Source: Frateuria flava
Lineage (GTDB): Bacteria > Pseudomonadota > Gammaproteobacteria > Xanthomonadales > Rhodanobacteraceae
Reading direction: 5' to 3'
Assembly: GCF_017837635.1 (NCBI RefSeq)
Contig: NZ_JAGJRS010000016.1
Coordinates: 49,390-113,389 of the forward strand
DNA: 64,000 nucleotides
The notes beneath the pieces are model-generated. The model was not told the origin of the DNA, made no database searches, and saw nothing but the letters and a program-made list of their open reading frames with translations. How positions within the stretch are numbered: position 1 is the first letter of the stretch; the number at the start of each line of letters is the position of its first letter. Of this stretch, positions 27,592-35,586 are shown piece after piece. The position numbers and the translations under genes are program-made.

Positions 27592-28191
27592 TCAGCCGTC
27601 CACGGACCGGCGGCGCAGGCGGCGCCACAACAGGACCACCAGCACCACCAGTACGCCCGGCACCAGCCCGACCAGCAGCCCGGCCTGGAAGTCGTCCAGC
27701 CGCCCACGCCACCAGGCCACCCCCAGCACCATCAGCACCAATACGGCCAGCAACAGCAGCTGCCCGCCCGGCGAGCTCCCCTCGCAACTGGCGCTTTCGC
27801 CGTAATGGCGCACCAGCAACCACCAGCGGGCGATGCCGTAGCCGATCATGGTCACCGGGAACACCCAGATCAGGATGCTGCCGTCCAGCGCCAGCACGCC
27901 GGCGGCGGCGAGGAAACCGCCGACCAGGCTGAGCGCCCCGAGCAACGCCGTGGAAGCACCCAGCGCCACCAGATGCACGCGCTGCTCGAACTCGTCGCTG
28001 GCGCCGATCCGTCGGGCCATCAGGCCGATCACGAACAGCATCGGCAGCACCGGCACCACGGCCAGCAGCACCTTCAACGGCACGCCGGCGACGGTCCGGC
28101 TCAGCGGCCAGACCAGCAGCATCGCGGCCATGTAGACGACCATCGCGACGGACAGCTGGCTGCGGTAACGGTTTTCGTTGAAACGCGGCAT
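27592..28191 (-). CDS. Integral membrane protein (XRE/ABC operon, first gene)
   Basis: 199 residues from ATG 28191 (MPRFNENRYRSQLSV), with GGGGAG six bases upstream; a longer frame start at 28224 lacks this. There are about five to six membrane helices and a loop GASDEFEQRVHLVALGAS like those of the two smaller operon proteins. The final pair of helices surrounds a WWRGRLDDFQAG loop. It is probably a paralogue of the second and fourth operon products with an added helix pair. Function unknown. Confidence 0.75.
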   Translation of the reverse strand: MPRFNENRYRSQLSVAMVVYMAAMLLVWPLSRTVAGVPLKVLLAVVPVLPMLFVIGLMARRIGASDEFEQRVHLVALGASTALLGALSLVGGFLAAAGVLALDGSILIWVFPVTMIGYGIARWWLLVRHYGESASCEGSSPGGQLLLLAVLVLMVLGVAWWRGRLDDFQAGLLVGLVPGVLVVLVVLLWRRLRRRSVDG

Positions 28192-28232
28192 TCCCGGCTC
28201 CCCTTTGCCCGATGGAGCCGCCACCTCGGCGA

Positions 28233-28284
28233 CCTGTCAAGCAAACTTGACAGGGAGGCTAAGCGCGTCCGCTACGCATGTCAA
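28233..28284 (-). promoter_or_regulatory. Promoter with palindromic operator of the XRE/ABC operon
   Basis: On the minus strand TTGACA (28284-28279) is followed by a 17-bp spacer and TAGCCT (28261-28256), a good -35 with a weak -10. The predicted transcription start falls within a perfect inverted repeat CCTGTCAAG-CAAA-CTTGACAGG (28233-28254), where a bound repressor would block initiation. The encoded XRE protein is the obvious candidate. The sequences are seen; the binding is inferred. Confidence 0.55.
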
Positions 28285-28341
28285 GCGTCCTTTACAAAAG
28301 CTGTATATCGGTCTTGCCTCGCGCGACTTTAGTGATGAAAC

Positions 28342-28359
28342 TGTGATTGTGATCACAAT
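28342..28359. promoter_or_regulatory. Perfect Crp/Clp-type box upstream of the fimbrial operon
   Basis: TGTGA-TTGTGA-TCACA (28342-28357) matches the Crp consensus TGTGA-N6-TCACA at every defined base. It overlaps a 14-nt perfect palindrome ATTGTGATCACAAT (28346-28359). In Xanthomonadales the Crp homologue Clp binds this type of site and is controlled by cyclic di-GMP. It lies about 150 bp upstream of the sigma-54 promoter and about 60 bp upstream of the XRE operon promoter. Confidence 0.75.
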
Positions 28360-28493
28360 GTGAGGAAAGTGACACACGGGGTCAGTTGGATACCCGACTC
28401 CATCCGGCCTCGGCCGTGGAACTTTTTGGGGGAGCGGCAGTTTTTTGGCGCAATACCTTGCGCGTCCGAGGCTTGGCTGATCTTTTCAAGTTT

Positions 28494-28508
28494 TGGCACA
28501 GGAATTGC
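28494..28508 (+). promoter_or_regulatory. Sigma-54 (RpoN) promoter of the fimbrial operon
   Basis: TTTTGGCACAGGAATTGCGA contains TGGCAC (-24 element, 28494-28499) and TTGC (-12 element, 28505-28508) with the exact GG-N10-GC spacing. Transcription would begin near 28520, giving a leader of about 120 bases before the pilin ATG at 28639. The AT-richer stretch upstream (28440-28490) would suit looping by an enhancer-binding protein. The remaining bases of the 28192-28638 spacer hold no gene. Confidence 0.7.
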
Positions 28509-28638
28509 GAACCGAGCTGCAGACCAGCTCTACGGACACTGGGCTTGTCATTCGCGGACGGCAGCTCGGACGCTTCTAGAAAGCCTGCACCGCTCCGATC
28601 ACTTGAAGCCAGTCACACACCACTAGAGGAAAACAGCA

Positions 28639-29181
28639 ATGTCCAAGCGTGTTCTCTCCACCGCATTGGCCGCCGTGCTCGGCGTCGTCGCCTTTGCCCC
28701 GCAGGCCGCCAGTGCGGACACCGTCACCTTCAACGGCAAGGTGCTGTCGTCTACCTGCACCGTGAGCAATGCTTCCGGTGGCAACGTCGCCGTGACCCTG
28801 CCGGCCGTGCCCGTGAGCAGCTTCACCGGCGCCGCGTCCACCGCCGGCTCCACGCCGTTCTCGCTGACCCTGACCGGCTGCCCGACCACGCCGTCGGGTG
28901 TGATGGTGGGCGCCGCGTTCTCGGGCACCAACATCGACACCACCACCGGCGCGATCAAGAACGCCACCGGCGCCGGCAACTCGAACGTCGAAGTGCAGAT
29001 GACCAAGACGGACGACACCGGCATCAACCTGAACACCAACCCGAACCCGGTGAGCGCCACGATCAGCCCCACCGGCACCGCCTCGCTGGATTACAAGGCC
29101 CGCTACTACCAGGCAACGGCCACCGCCGTCACGCCGGGCCTGGTGAATGCGTCGGTCACCTACACGCTGACCTACAACTGA
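28639..29181 (+). CDS. Type 1-like fimbrial major subunit (chaperone-usher pilin)
   Basis: A 180-residue pilin. The ATG follows GAGGA. The signal peptide is cleaved near ASA|DTV. The mature protein begins DTVTFNGKVLSSTCTVSN, the usual donor-strand segment and first Cys. The second Cys is in LTLTGCPTTPSG, giving the pilin disulfide. It ends with VNASVTYTLTYN, the conserved beta-zipper C-terminus (penultimate aromatic) recognised by the periplasmic chaperone. It is the first gene of the operon, followed by a strong stem-loop that should favour its high expression. Confidence 0.92.
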   Translation: MSKRVLSTALAAVLGVVAFAPQAASADTVTFNGKVLSSTCTVSNASGGNVAVTLPAVPVSSFTGAASTAGSTPFSLTLTGCPTTPSGVMVGAAFSGTNIDTTTGAIKNATGAGNSNVEVQMTKTDDTGINLNTNPNPVSATISPTGTASLDYKARYYQATATAVTPGLVNASVTYTLTYN

Positions 29182-29196
29182 GGCCTGCCTGCCTCC

Positions 29197-29231
29197 GCTG
29201 CCGCATTCGCATGAATGCGGCAGCTTGTTGT
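29197..29231 (+). terminator. Intra-operon stem-loop after the major pilin gene
   Basis: A perfect 12-bp stem (GCTGCCGCATTC / GAATGCGGCAGC) with a GCAT loop is followed by TTGTTGT. It lies between the pilin and chaperone genes. It should act as a partial terminator or as a 3' stabiliser that raises pilin mRNA over chaperone and usher mRNA. Confidence 0.8.
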
Positions 29232-29255
29232 ACCCATCCTTCGGCAGAGGTTCCC

Positions 29256-30002
29256 ATGAAGATCCTGACCCGTGCATTTGGCACGGCCATGCTCGCTTTG
29301 TGCCTCATGGTTCCGGCAGTGCACGCCAGCATCGTCGTAGGCGGTACCCGCGTCGTGTTTCCGGCGCAGCAAGGCGAGGTCACGGTGCGCCTGTCCAACC
29401 AGAGCGACAAGCCTGCCCTGGTCGAGGCGTGGATCGACACCGGCAACGCCGCGTCCACGCCGGACGCGGTCAGCACGCCGTTCCTGATCACCCCGCCGTT
29501 GTTCCGCATGGAGCCGCACAAGGACCAGAGCCTGCGCATCCTGTTCACGCATGCGGCGCAGCCCCTGCCCGGCGATCGCGAAACCGTGTTCTGGCTGAAC
29601 GTGCTGGAGGTGCCGCCCAAGCCCAGTGGTGCGCAATACGCCGGGCGCAACTACCTGCAGTTCGCGATCCGCTCGCGACTGAAGCTTTTCTATCGTCCCA
29701 GCGGGCTGGAGGGCGATGCCCTGAAAGCCGCTGGCAAACTGATTTTCAAGGCGGCGCCTGGACAGGCGTCTGCCGTGGTCGTGCACAACCCCACGCCCTA
29801 CTACGTCACCATCAGCAGCCTGGCGCTGGGCGCCGGCAGCAAGCCGGATGCGGGGGCGCACGGCATGGTGGCGCCGTTCGCCGACCTGGCGATCCCGCTC
29901 AAGGGCGACGCGCACGCGCCCGCCGCTGGCATCGCGGTGTCCTACGTGACCATCAATGATTTTGGCGCTGCCGAAACGCACACGGCCACCGTGACGCCGT
30001 GA
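29256..30002 (+). CDS. Periplasmic fimbrial chaperone (PapD/FimC family)
   Basis: 248 residues with a signal peptide ending near AVHASI. The two immunoglobulin-like domains show family residues: GGTRVVFPAQQGEVTVRLSN with the conserved Arg near the N-terminus, TPFLITPPLFRMEPHKDQSL, FWLNVLEVPPK, and IRSRLKLFYRPSGL with the conserved Lys. These two basic residues anchor the pilin C-terminus. The last strand YVTINDFGA is typical. The stop overlaps the usher start (GTGA). Confidence 0.93.
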   Translation: MKILTRAFGTAMLALCLMVPAVHASIVVGGTRVVFPAQQGEVTVRLSNQSDKPALVEAWIDTGNAASTPDAVSTPFLITPPLFRMEPHKDQSLRILFTHAAQPLPGDRETVFWLNVLEVPPKPSGAQYAGRNYLQFAIRSRLKLFYRPSGLEGDALKAAGKLIFKAAPGQASAVVVHNPTPYYVTISSLALGAGSKPDAGAHGMVAPFADLAIPLKGDAHAPAAGIAVSYVTINDFGAAETHTATVTP

Positions 30003-32761
30003 TCAGCTTCCGGCGCCCGCCCTGCTGCCACCGATCCCTGCGCCGCACGGCGCTGGCGATGGCCTGTGGCGTGGCGCTGGCCAGCGTCCTGGCATACCCC
30101 GCGGCGGCGGCATCGCCAGAGGGTGCGACCGCACCGCCGGAGGGCGCCGCTGCCAGCGGCGGCCTGGCCGACTTCGACCGCAGCCTGCTTGCCGGCGGTG
30201 GCAGTCACGCGACCGACCTGTCCCGTTTCGAGCGCGGCAACATCGTGTTTCCGGGCATCTACAACGTCGATGTGTATCTGAACGGCGAATGGGTGGGCCG
30301 GCTCGACGTGCGCCTGGCCGCGCCGACGGAACAGGCCAGCGCCGTGCCCTGCGTGGATGCCGCGCTGCTGCAGCGGATGGGGCTGGCCTCGGACAAACTC
30401 ATCGCGAAGCTGCAGGCAGCGGGAAACAACGCCTGCGTGGGCCTGGCCCAGCTCATTCCCGACGCCACCATGGCCTTCGACCTGCCCAACCTGCGCCTGG
30501 ACACCACGGTGCCGCAGGCCTACATGCGGCAGCGCCCCCGTGGCTGGGTCAGCCCCGAGTCGTGGGATGCCGGCGTGCCGGCGTTCCTGCTTAACTACAA
30601 CCTCAATGCCTACCGCAGCGACAGTAACGGGCAGAGCCAGACCAGCACCTACCTGGGCTTGCGTTCCGCGCTGAACATCGGCCTGTGGCAGTTGCGCCAG
30701 GACAGCACCGTGACCTGGCAGTCGGGCGTCGCCGGCGCACCGGCGCAGCGCCACTGGCAGAACATCGATACCTACGTGCAGCGCGCGCTGCCGCGCTGGC
30801 GGGCGGTGCTCAGCGTGGGCGACAGCTACACCGATGGCGCGGTGTTCGACAGCTACGGCCTGCGCGGCGTGCAATTGGTCAGCGACGACCGCATGCTGCC
30901 GCAATCGCAGCGCGGCTACGCACCGGTGGTGCGCGGCGTGGCGCAGAGCAATGCCAAGGTCGTGGTGAACCAGAACGGGGTGCAGATCTACCAGACCACG
31001 GTGGCGCCCGGCCCGTTCGTGATCAGCGACCTGTACCCCACCGGCTACGGCGGCGACCTCGACGTGGTGGTGACCGAGGCCGACGGTCGCCAGCATGCAT
31101 TCAAGGTGCCCTATGCCTCGGTTGCGCAGTCGCTGCGCGCAGGCATCACCCGTTTCGACATGGCGGCTGGCCGCCTGCGTGACAACGCCTTGCACGACCA
31201 GCCCGCCGTGGTGCAGGCCGCGGTGCAGCACGGCTTCGGCAACCGTTTCACCGGCTACGCCGGCGCGCAGGGCGCGCAGGGCTATGCGTCTGCATTGATC
31301 GGCGGCGCGTTCAACACCCGCTGGGGCGCCCTGGCGCTCGACGTGACCCAGGCGCATGCGCAGATTCCCGGCAAGGGCGACTACAACGGCCGCAGCTTCC
31401 GCGTCACCTATAGCAAGATCGTGCCGGAAACCGATACCTCGCTGAGCGTGGCTGCCTACCGCTACTCCACCAGCGGCTTCCTCAGCCTGAAGGACGCGCA
31501 GTACGCGCGTGACTTCGCGCGGCGCGGACTGGACACGCTGCAGAACGTCTCCGGCATGCCGCAGATGATCGATGGCGTGCCGCTGCAAAGCCTGCTCAGC
31601 CAGGCCCAGCTGGCGGCACTGGGTGGCAGCGCCTTCGTCAACAACAATCCCTACGCCATGCGCGGACTAGTGCAGCAGCGCAACCGGTTCACGCTGACGC
31701 TCAGCCAGCAACTGGGCCAGAGCGGCGGTTCGCTGTACGCCAATGCGTCGATCAGTGACTACTGGAACCGCTCCGGCAGCGACCGCCAGTTCCAGCTGGG
31801 CTACAACAGCCACGTCGGCCGCCTGTCCTGGGGCGTCTCGGCCAGCCGCGGCCGCACCCAGTTCGGCGGCTACGACAATCAGTTCTTCCTCAGCGCCAGC
31901 CTGCCGCTGGGCAACAGTGCCCATTCGCCGAGCCTGATGTTCAACGCCAGCCACGACGATCAGGGCGGTAACCAGCAGCAGGCCGCCGTCAACGGCACGC
32001 TGGGCCAGTGGAACCAGTTCACCTATGGCGCATCGGCCTCGCATGGCAGCGATGGCATCGGCAACGCCTACAGCGTCAACGGCGGCTACAGCGGTCCCTA
32101 CGCCACGCTGGCCGCCAGCGTCGGCCACGGATCGGGCTATTCGCAGAGCTCGGCCAATGCCAGTGGCGCGATGGTGGTACACGCCGGCGGCGTGACCTTC
32201 GGTCCGCCCACCGGCGACACGGTGGCGCTGGTGCACGTGCCTGGCGCCGCCGGCGCGCACATCACCAATGCCCCGGGCCTGCGCGTGGGCCGCTCCGGCT
32301 ACGCGCTGGTCCCCTACCTGGCGCCCTACCAGCTCGATACCGTCGAGATCGACCCGCAGGGCCTGCCGCTGGGCGTGCAGCTCGACGCCACCAGCGGCAA
32401 CGTCGCGCCGTATGCCGGCGCCATCGTCAAGCTCGATTTCAAGACCCGTTACGGCCGCGCGCTGGTGGTGCGCATCCGCACGGACAACGGCACGGCGTTG
32501 CCGTTCGGCAGCGAGATCCGCGCTACGGACGGGTCCCTGGCCGGCACGGTGGGCCAGGGCGGCATGGCCTTGCTGCGCGTGGCCAGCGCCAGCGGCCAGC
32601 TGGCCGCGCATTGGCAGGATGCCAGTGAGGCCGAACACGCCTGTCGCTTCGCCTACACCGTGCCGGCCGATGCATCGCGGCGTCAGATCGGCATGATGAT
32701 CGACGCCACCTGCAGCGCGACCGCATCCGCCACCACTCCCCATGGCGGAAGCGCGCCATGA
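29999..32761 (+). CDS. Fimbrial outer-membrane usher (PapC/FimD family)
   Basis: A 920-residue outer-membrane secretion pore and assembly platform. It starts at GTG 29999, overlapping the chaperone stop. The signal peptide ends near YPAAAAS. The N-terminal domain binds chaperone-pilin complexes (FERGNIVFPGIYNVDVYLNGEWVG). The beta-barrel region contains YAPVVRGVAQSNAKVVVNQNG and PGPFVISDLYPTGYGGDLDV, the classical usher signature around the plug. C-terminal domains end with a Cys-containing segment (HACRFAY, DATCSAT). Full length, no frameshift. Confidence 0.93.
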   Translation: MISFRRPPCCHRSLRRTALAMACGVALASVLAYPAAAASPEGATAPPEGAAASGGLADFDRSLLAGGGSHATDLSRFERGNIVFPGIYNVDVYLNGEWVGRLDVRLAAPTEQASAVPCVDAALLQRMGLASDKLIAKLQAAGNNACVGLAQLIPDATMAFDLPNLRLDTTVPQAYMRQRPRGWVSPESWDAGVPAFLLNYNLNAYRSDSNGQSQTSTYLGLRSALNIGLWQLRQDSTVTWQSGVAGAPAQRHWQNIDTYVQRALPRWRAVLSVGDSYTDGAVFDSYGLRGVQLVSDDRMLPQSQRGYAPVVRGVAQSNAKVVVNQNGVQIYQTTVAPGPFVISDLYPTGYGGDLDVVVTEADGRQHAFKVPYASVAQSLRAGITRFDMAAGRLRDNALHDQPAVVQAAVQHGFGNRFTGYAGAQGAQGYASALIGGAFNTRWGALALDVTQAHAQIPGKGDYNGRSFRVTYSKIVPETDTSLSVAAYRYSTSGFLSLKDAQYARDFARRGLDTLQNVSGMPQMIDGVPLQSLLSQAQLAALGGSAFVNNNPYAMRGLVQQRNRFTLTLSQQLGQSGGSLYANASISDYWNRSGSDRQFQLGYNSHVGRLSWGVSASRGRTQFGGYDNQFFLSASLPLGNSAHSPSLMFNASHDDQGGNQQQAAVNGTLGQWNQFTYGASASHGSDGIGNAYSVNGGYSGPYATLAASVGHGSGYSQSSANASGAMVVHAGGVTFGPPTGDTVALVHVPGAAGAHITNAPGLRVGRSGYALVPYLAPYQLDTVEIDPQGLPLGVQLDATSGNVAPYAGAIVKLDFKTRYGRALVVRIRTDNGTALPFGSEIRATDGSLAGTVGQGGMALLRVASASGQLAAHWQDASEAEHACRFAYTVPADASRRQIGMMIDATCSATASATTPHGGSAP

Positions 32762-32831
32762 TCACGCCGAACGTTTTCCGGCCGGTATCGCGCACCGCCT
32801 CGCCGCGACGCGCCGGCCTGCGAGGTGAGCC

Positions 32832-33914
32832 ATGCAACTGATCCTTTCGTTCGAGGCCACGGCGCCGGAGACGACGACCTCGCACCCCTTGCGCGGCCTG
32901 CTGATCGCCTGCGCGCTGCTGCTGGGACTGGTCACGATGCCGCGCAGCGCGCAGGCCACCTGCGGATACGCGAGTGGCACAGCCGCTACCGTTACCTTCA
33001 ATGCAGGCACCATCACGCTGACCCCCAGCACCCAGCTGGGCTCGGTTCTGTGGACATCGGACACGGCCACCCCGCCCAACCCGCCCGTGCTCGCCTGTGA
33101 CGGCGACACGGCCGGCGGCATCTTCAACATCATCGCCGCCTCCACGCCGGTCAATGGCGACAACACGCTGTTCCCCACCGGCATTCCCGGCATCTCCTAC
33201 CGCCTGCTGCACCCGGACGCCAGTACGCTGCTGGCGCTGTACCCGAACTACCCCACCGGCAGCGGCACCTTTAGCGTGGCCTCCAACCTGCAGCTGGTGT
33301 ACACCGGGCCCTACCTGCCGCCCGACAACAGCAATCTGACCGGCCAGCTGGCGCAGTGGCAGATCGATATCTGTGACAAGCCAAACATCAACAATTTTCT
33401 CGGCATTTATATCTACAGGGGCTGCGATCGTAAGGGCACCGTCGCCCCTCGGCCCGTCGAAACCTTCAACATCAATGCCGTCATCAAGATCCAAGTGCCT
33501 ACCTGCGACGTGGACCCAGGCTCTAAGGACAAGATCGTCACCTTACCCGACATCACCGGCACCCAGCTTGGTGGCAAAGGCACCACCGCGGGCAAGACAC
33601 CCTTTAGCCTTAAGCTGGTCAACTGCCCCAACAGTCAGAACATCTTCCTCACCCTGAGCACGAGCAGCCCGCAGCCCAACACCACAGGTGTGATCGCGCC
33701 CACCAGCGGCTCGGGCTTTGCCGCCGGCGTGGGCGTGCAAGTGCTGCAGTCCGATGGCAGCTCGGCGTTTCCGTTCGACACCCCCACCCAGGTCGGCACG
33801 GCCAGCGCCAGCACCTACAACATCAACCTGTTCGCCCAGTACTACCAGACCGGCAACTCGGCCGGCGCGGGCAACGTGAAGGCCATTGCCACCTACACCC
33901 TGAACTACAATTAG
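32832..33914 (+). CDS. Fimbrial tip adhesin
   Basis: A 360-residue two-domain fimbrial protein. A long signal region reaches SAQATCGYASG. The N-terminal half (about 45-210) is a putative receptor-binding domain with cysteines in VLACDGD, IDICDKPN and YRGCDRKG, and no close match that I recognise. The C-terminal half (about 215-360) is a pilin domain with PTCDVD, LKLVNCPNSQNIF and the chaperone-binding end VKAIATYTLNYN. The order pilin-chaperone-usher-adhesin is standard. Host target unknown. Confidence 0.82.
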   Translation: MQLILSFEATAPETTTSHPLRGLLIACALLLGLVTMPRSAQATCGYASGTAATVTFNAGTITLTPSTQLGSVLWTSDTATPPNPPVLACDGDTAGGIFNIIAASTPVNGDNTLFPTGIPGISYRLLHPDASTLLALYPNYPTGSGTFSVASNLQLVYTGPYLPPDNSNLTGQLAQWQIDICDKPNINNFLGIYIYRGCDRKGTVAPRPVETFNINAVIKIQVPTCDVDPGSKDKIVTLPDITGTQLGGKGTTAGKTPFSLKLVNCPNSQNIFLTLSTSSPQPNTTGVIAPTSGSGFAAGVGVQVLQSDGSSAFPFDTPTQVGTASASTYNINLFAQYYQTGNSAGAGNVKAIATYTLNYN

Positions 33915-34245
33915 CAGCGACGGCACGCCGCGCTTGCCGCATGGATGTCGTGGCACAGGCTGCCCCCCCCCGCGCGTAGAAAAGGCTCGCCTGCCCAGCC
34001 GCGCAGGGTGTTACTCGTACGTTCGCGTCATCATGCGCGGTGTCGGCTGAGGCGCTGCCTGGGCCGTTGAAAACACTTCAGGAGCGGATCGCGCGCTGAC
34101 TTCAAGTTCGGTCGCGGCAAGCCGTTAGTTCGAGCGGATGGCGCCGTCTCCGGAGGCAAGGTGTCAGCGATGGCGAGCTACGCGTCGACGGATAAGCAGG
34201 CAATGTCGGAGTGGCAGGCGAACCTGGCGCCTTAAAGCGACGCGG
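33915..34245. other. Spacer between convergent fimbrial genes
   Basis: This 331-bp spacer has no credible gene. It contains a run of nine C residues at 33963-33971, outside any coding sequence. A very short frame at 34170-34235 has no ribosome site at proper distance. No clear terminator for the fimbrial operon is visible. Confidence 0.4.
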
Positions 34246-34599
34246 CTACTGATAGGTCCGCGTCACGATTCGGGCGCTGCCGGCATGCAAAGCGGAAAAA
34301 TAGTCCGCGTAATACTGCAGCAAGGGAATGCCCGCGGTTTCGCTGGCTCCCAAGCTCCTCACCGAAAGCCCGTAGCTGGAAACACTGGACGCCGGTTGCG
34401 AACGACCGCCGCACGGAACGGCTTCGGCCGAGGAAAAATCGCCGCCTGTCTGCGCGACGGCCTCGTCCTGCACCGCGCAGGTCGGGACCACGATGGCACC
34501 GCTGAAGGTGATCCGGCCACCACCAGCATGCGCATCGGACGCAGCGAGCAGCGCCAGCGTGCCCAGGACATAGGCCAGCCAGGAATGTCGAGCCCACAT
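34246..34599 (-). CDS. Short pilin-like secreted protein
   Basis: 117 residues from ATG 34599, with AGGA eight bases upstream. The signal peptide (WLAYVLGTLALLAASDAHA) is followed by GGGRITFSGAIVVPTCAVQD, the N-terminal pilin pattern with the first Cys, a second Cys in EAVPCGGR, and a C-terminus YYADYFSALHAGSARIVTRTYQ that resembles a pilin beta-zipper. It is clearly shorter than a normal pilin and lies on the opposite strand to the fimbrial operon. It may be a fimbrial terminator/anchor subunit or a regulatory relative. The fimbrial link is inferred. Confidence 0.65.
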   Translation of the reverse strand: MWARHSWLAYVLGTLALLAASDAHAGGGRITFSGAIVVPTCAVQDEAVAQTGGDFSSAEAVPCGGRSQPASSVSSYGLSVRSLGASETAGIPLLQYYADYFSALHAGSARIVTRTYQ

Positions 34600-34833
34600 A
34601 AGCGAATCCTCCGGCACACGCGAACACGCGTACCTGAAGGTGCTTTCGGCACCGCCCGCCCGGCCTTGATGGCACGCGACGGACCTCCCTCCGAAAGCGC
34701 GAACTGCGTCACATTTTTGGCGGTCGTGCTCGGGACAGGTTTTATCGGAGCGGTGGTGAACGGGGCGCCTGCGCTGGCGGGTTAGTTATCGACGCGACCC
34801 GGACAAACTTGAAGGCGTGGCCCGTTGTAGCCA

Positions 34834-35532
34834 TCACATGCGGAAAGCTTCCAGTGGAATGGCGGTCGATGCCGCCACTGCGGGGACCGCTATGGCGCGC
34901 GCTCGGGGCGGGTCATCGCAGATGAGGAAAGCCTCGATCCGTACATTGACCTGGGTGGCGAGGGCGCAGGCCTGTGTCATCCGGGGCCCCTTGGCGCACT
35001 TCACATTGAAGCCGAGCAGATCAGCCTGGAGCCAGCGTTTGAGCAACGGGAGGTAGGTTTCCAGATCGTCCGGCCGCCGGACGAATACGCTGGCCAGTGG
35101 TACATCGCCACCCAGCTTCTTCTTCACCAAGGCCTGGTGCTGCTGAAGCGAACTGACGGACGGTTCATTGCCGCGCGCGATCTCCAGGACATCATCTACG
35201 GCGGCCATCAGGCGGATGTCGCCTTTCTCATCGGTAATGACTACCGATTGCAGATTGCCTTCCCGGTACTGCTGGCCCCAGTAAATGACCGCGCCGCCGT
35301 CCAGAGGCAATCTCTGTGGCGCCGCCTCAAACCCATCCAGGATGCGATCGGACAAAACCTCCCGTGCGTCGCTTTCATCCGCAGGCAACACCGCGTTGCC
35401 GGCAAAAGCCGCCACGGCGCTGTCGTTTGGTACCCGGTCGCTCTGGCGTGTCTGGGCAAACGTATCGGCGCCCGTGCACGCCATCGCGAGGAATACCGCG
35501 CACATGGCGGCCGCCTTTCCTTGAACTGCCAT
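34834..35532 (-). CDS. Secreted/lipoprotein hypothetical protein
   Basis: 232 residues. The N-terminal export signal (MCAVFLAMACTGADTFA) can be read as a Sec signal or an imperfect lipobox (AMAC). The mature protein includes GAVIYWGQQYREGNLQSVVI, DKGDIRLMAAVDDVLEIARG-like strands and two C-terminal cysteine-bearing segments (NVKCAKGPRMTQACALA, FLICDDPPRA). No family was recognised. It begins 54 bases after the stop of the 493-residue lipoprotein gene and is probably co-transcribed with it. Confidence 0.6.
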   Translation of the reverse strand: MAVQGKAAAMCAVFLAMACTGADTFAQTRQSDRVPNDSAVAAFAGNAVLPADESDAREVLSDRILDGFEAAPQRLPLDGGAVIYWGQQYREGNLQSVVITDEKGDIRLMAAVDDVLEIARGNEPSVSSLQQHQALVKKKLGGDVPLASVFVRRPDDLETYLPLLKRWLQADLLGFNVKCAKGPRMTQACALATQVNVRIEAFLICDDPPRARAIAVPAVAASTAIPLEAFRM

Positions 35533-35586
35533 GTCTATTGCTCCTTGATCTTCGCTCTCACGGTCCCGGGATCGGGCACGACCTCA

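Noticed and set aside
32758..32831. Small gene between usher and adhesin beginning with the ATG overlapping the usher stop
   Set aside because: The frame does not continue into the adhesin, has no pilin features, and the adhesin start at 32832 gives a proper signal peptide.
33963..33971. C9 tract as a phase-variation switch for the fimbriae
   Set aside because: It lies after the last gene of the fimbrial operon, outside coding sequence and outside any recognised promoter, so slippage has no obvious effect.
34600..34833. Possible cyclic di-GMP or other riboswitch upstream of the pilin-like gene
   Set aside because: A GGTGC-CGAAA-GCACC hairpin is present on the minus strand, but the conserved GEMM core elements could not be found.
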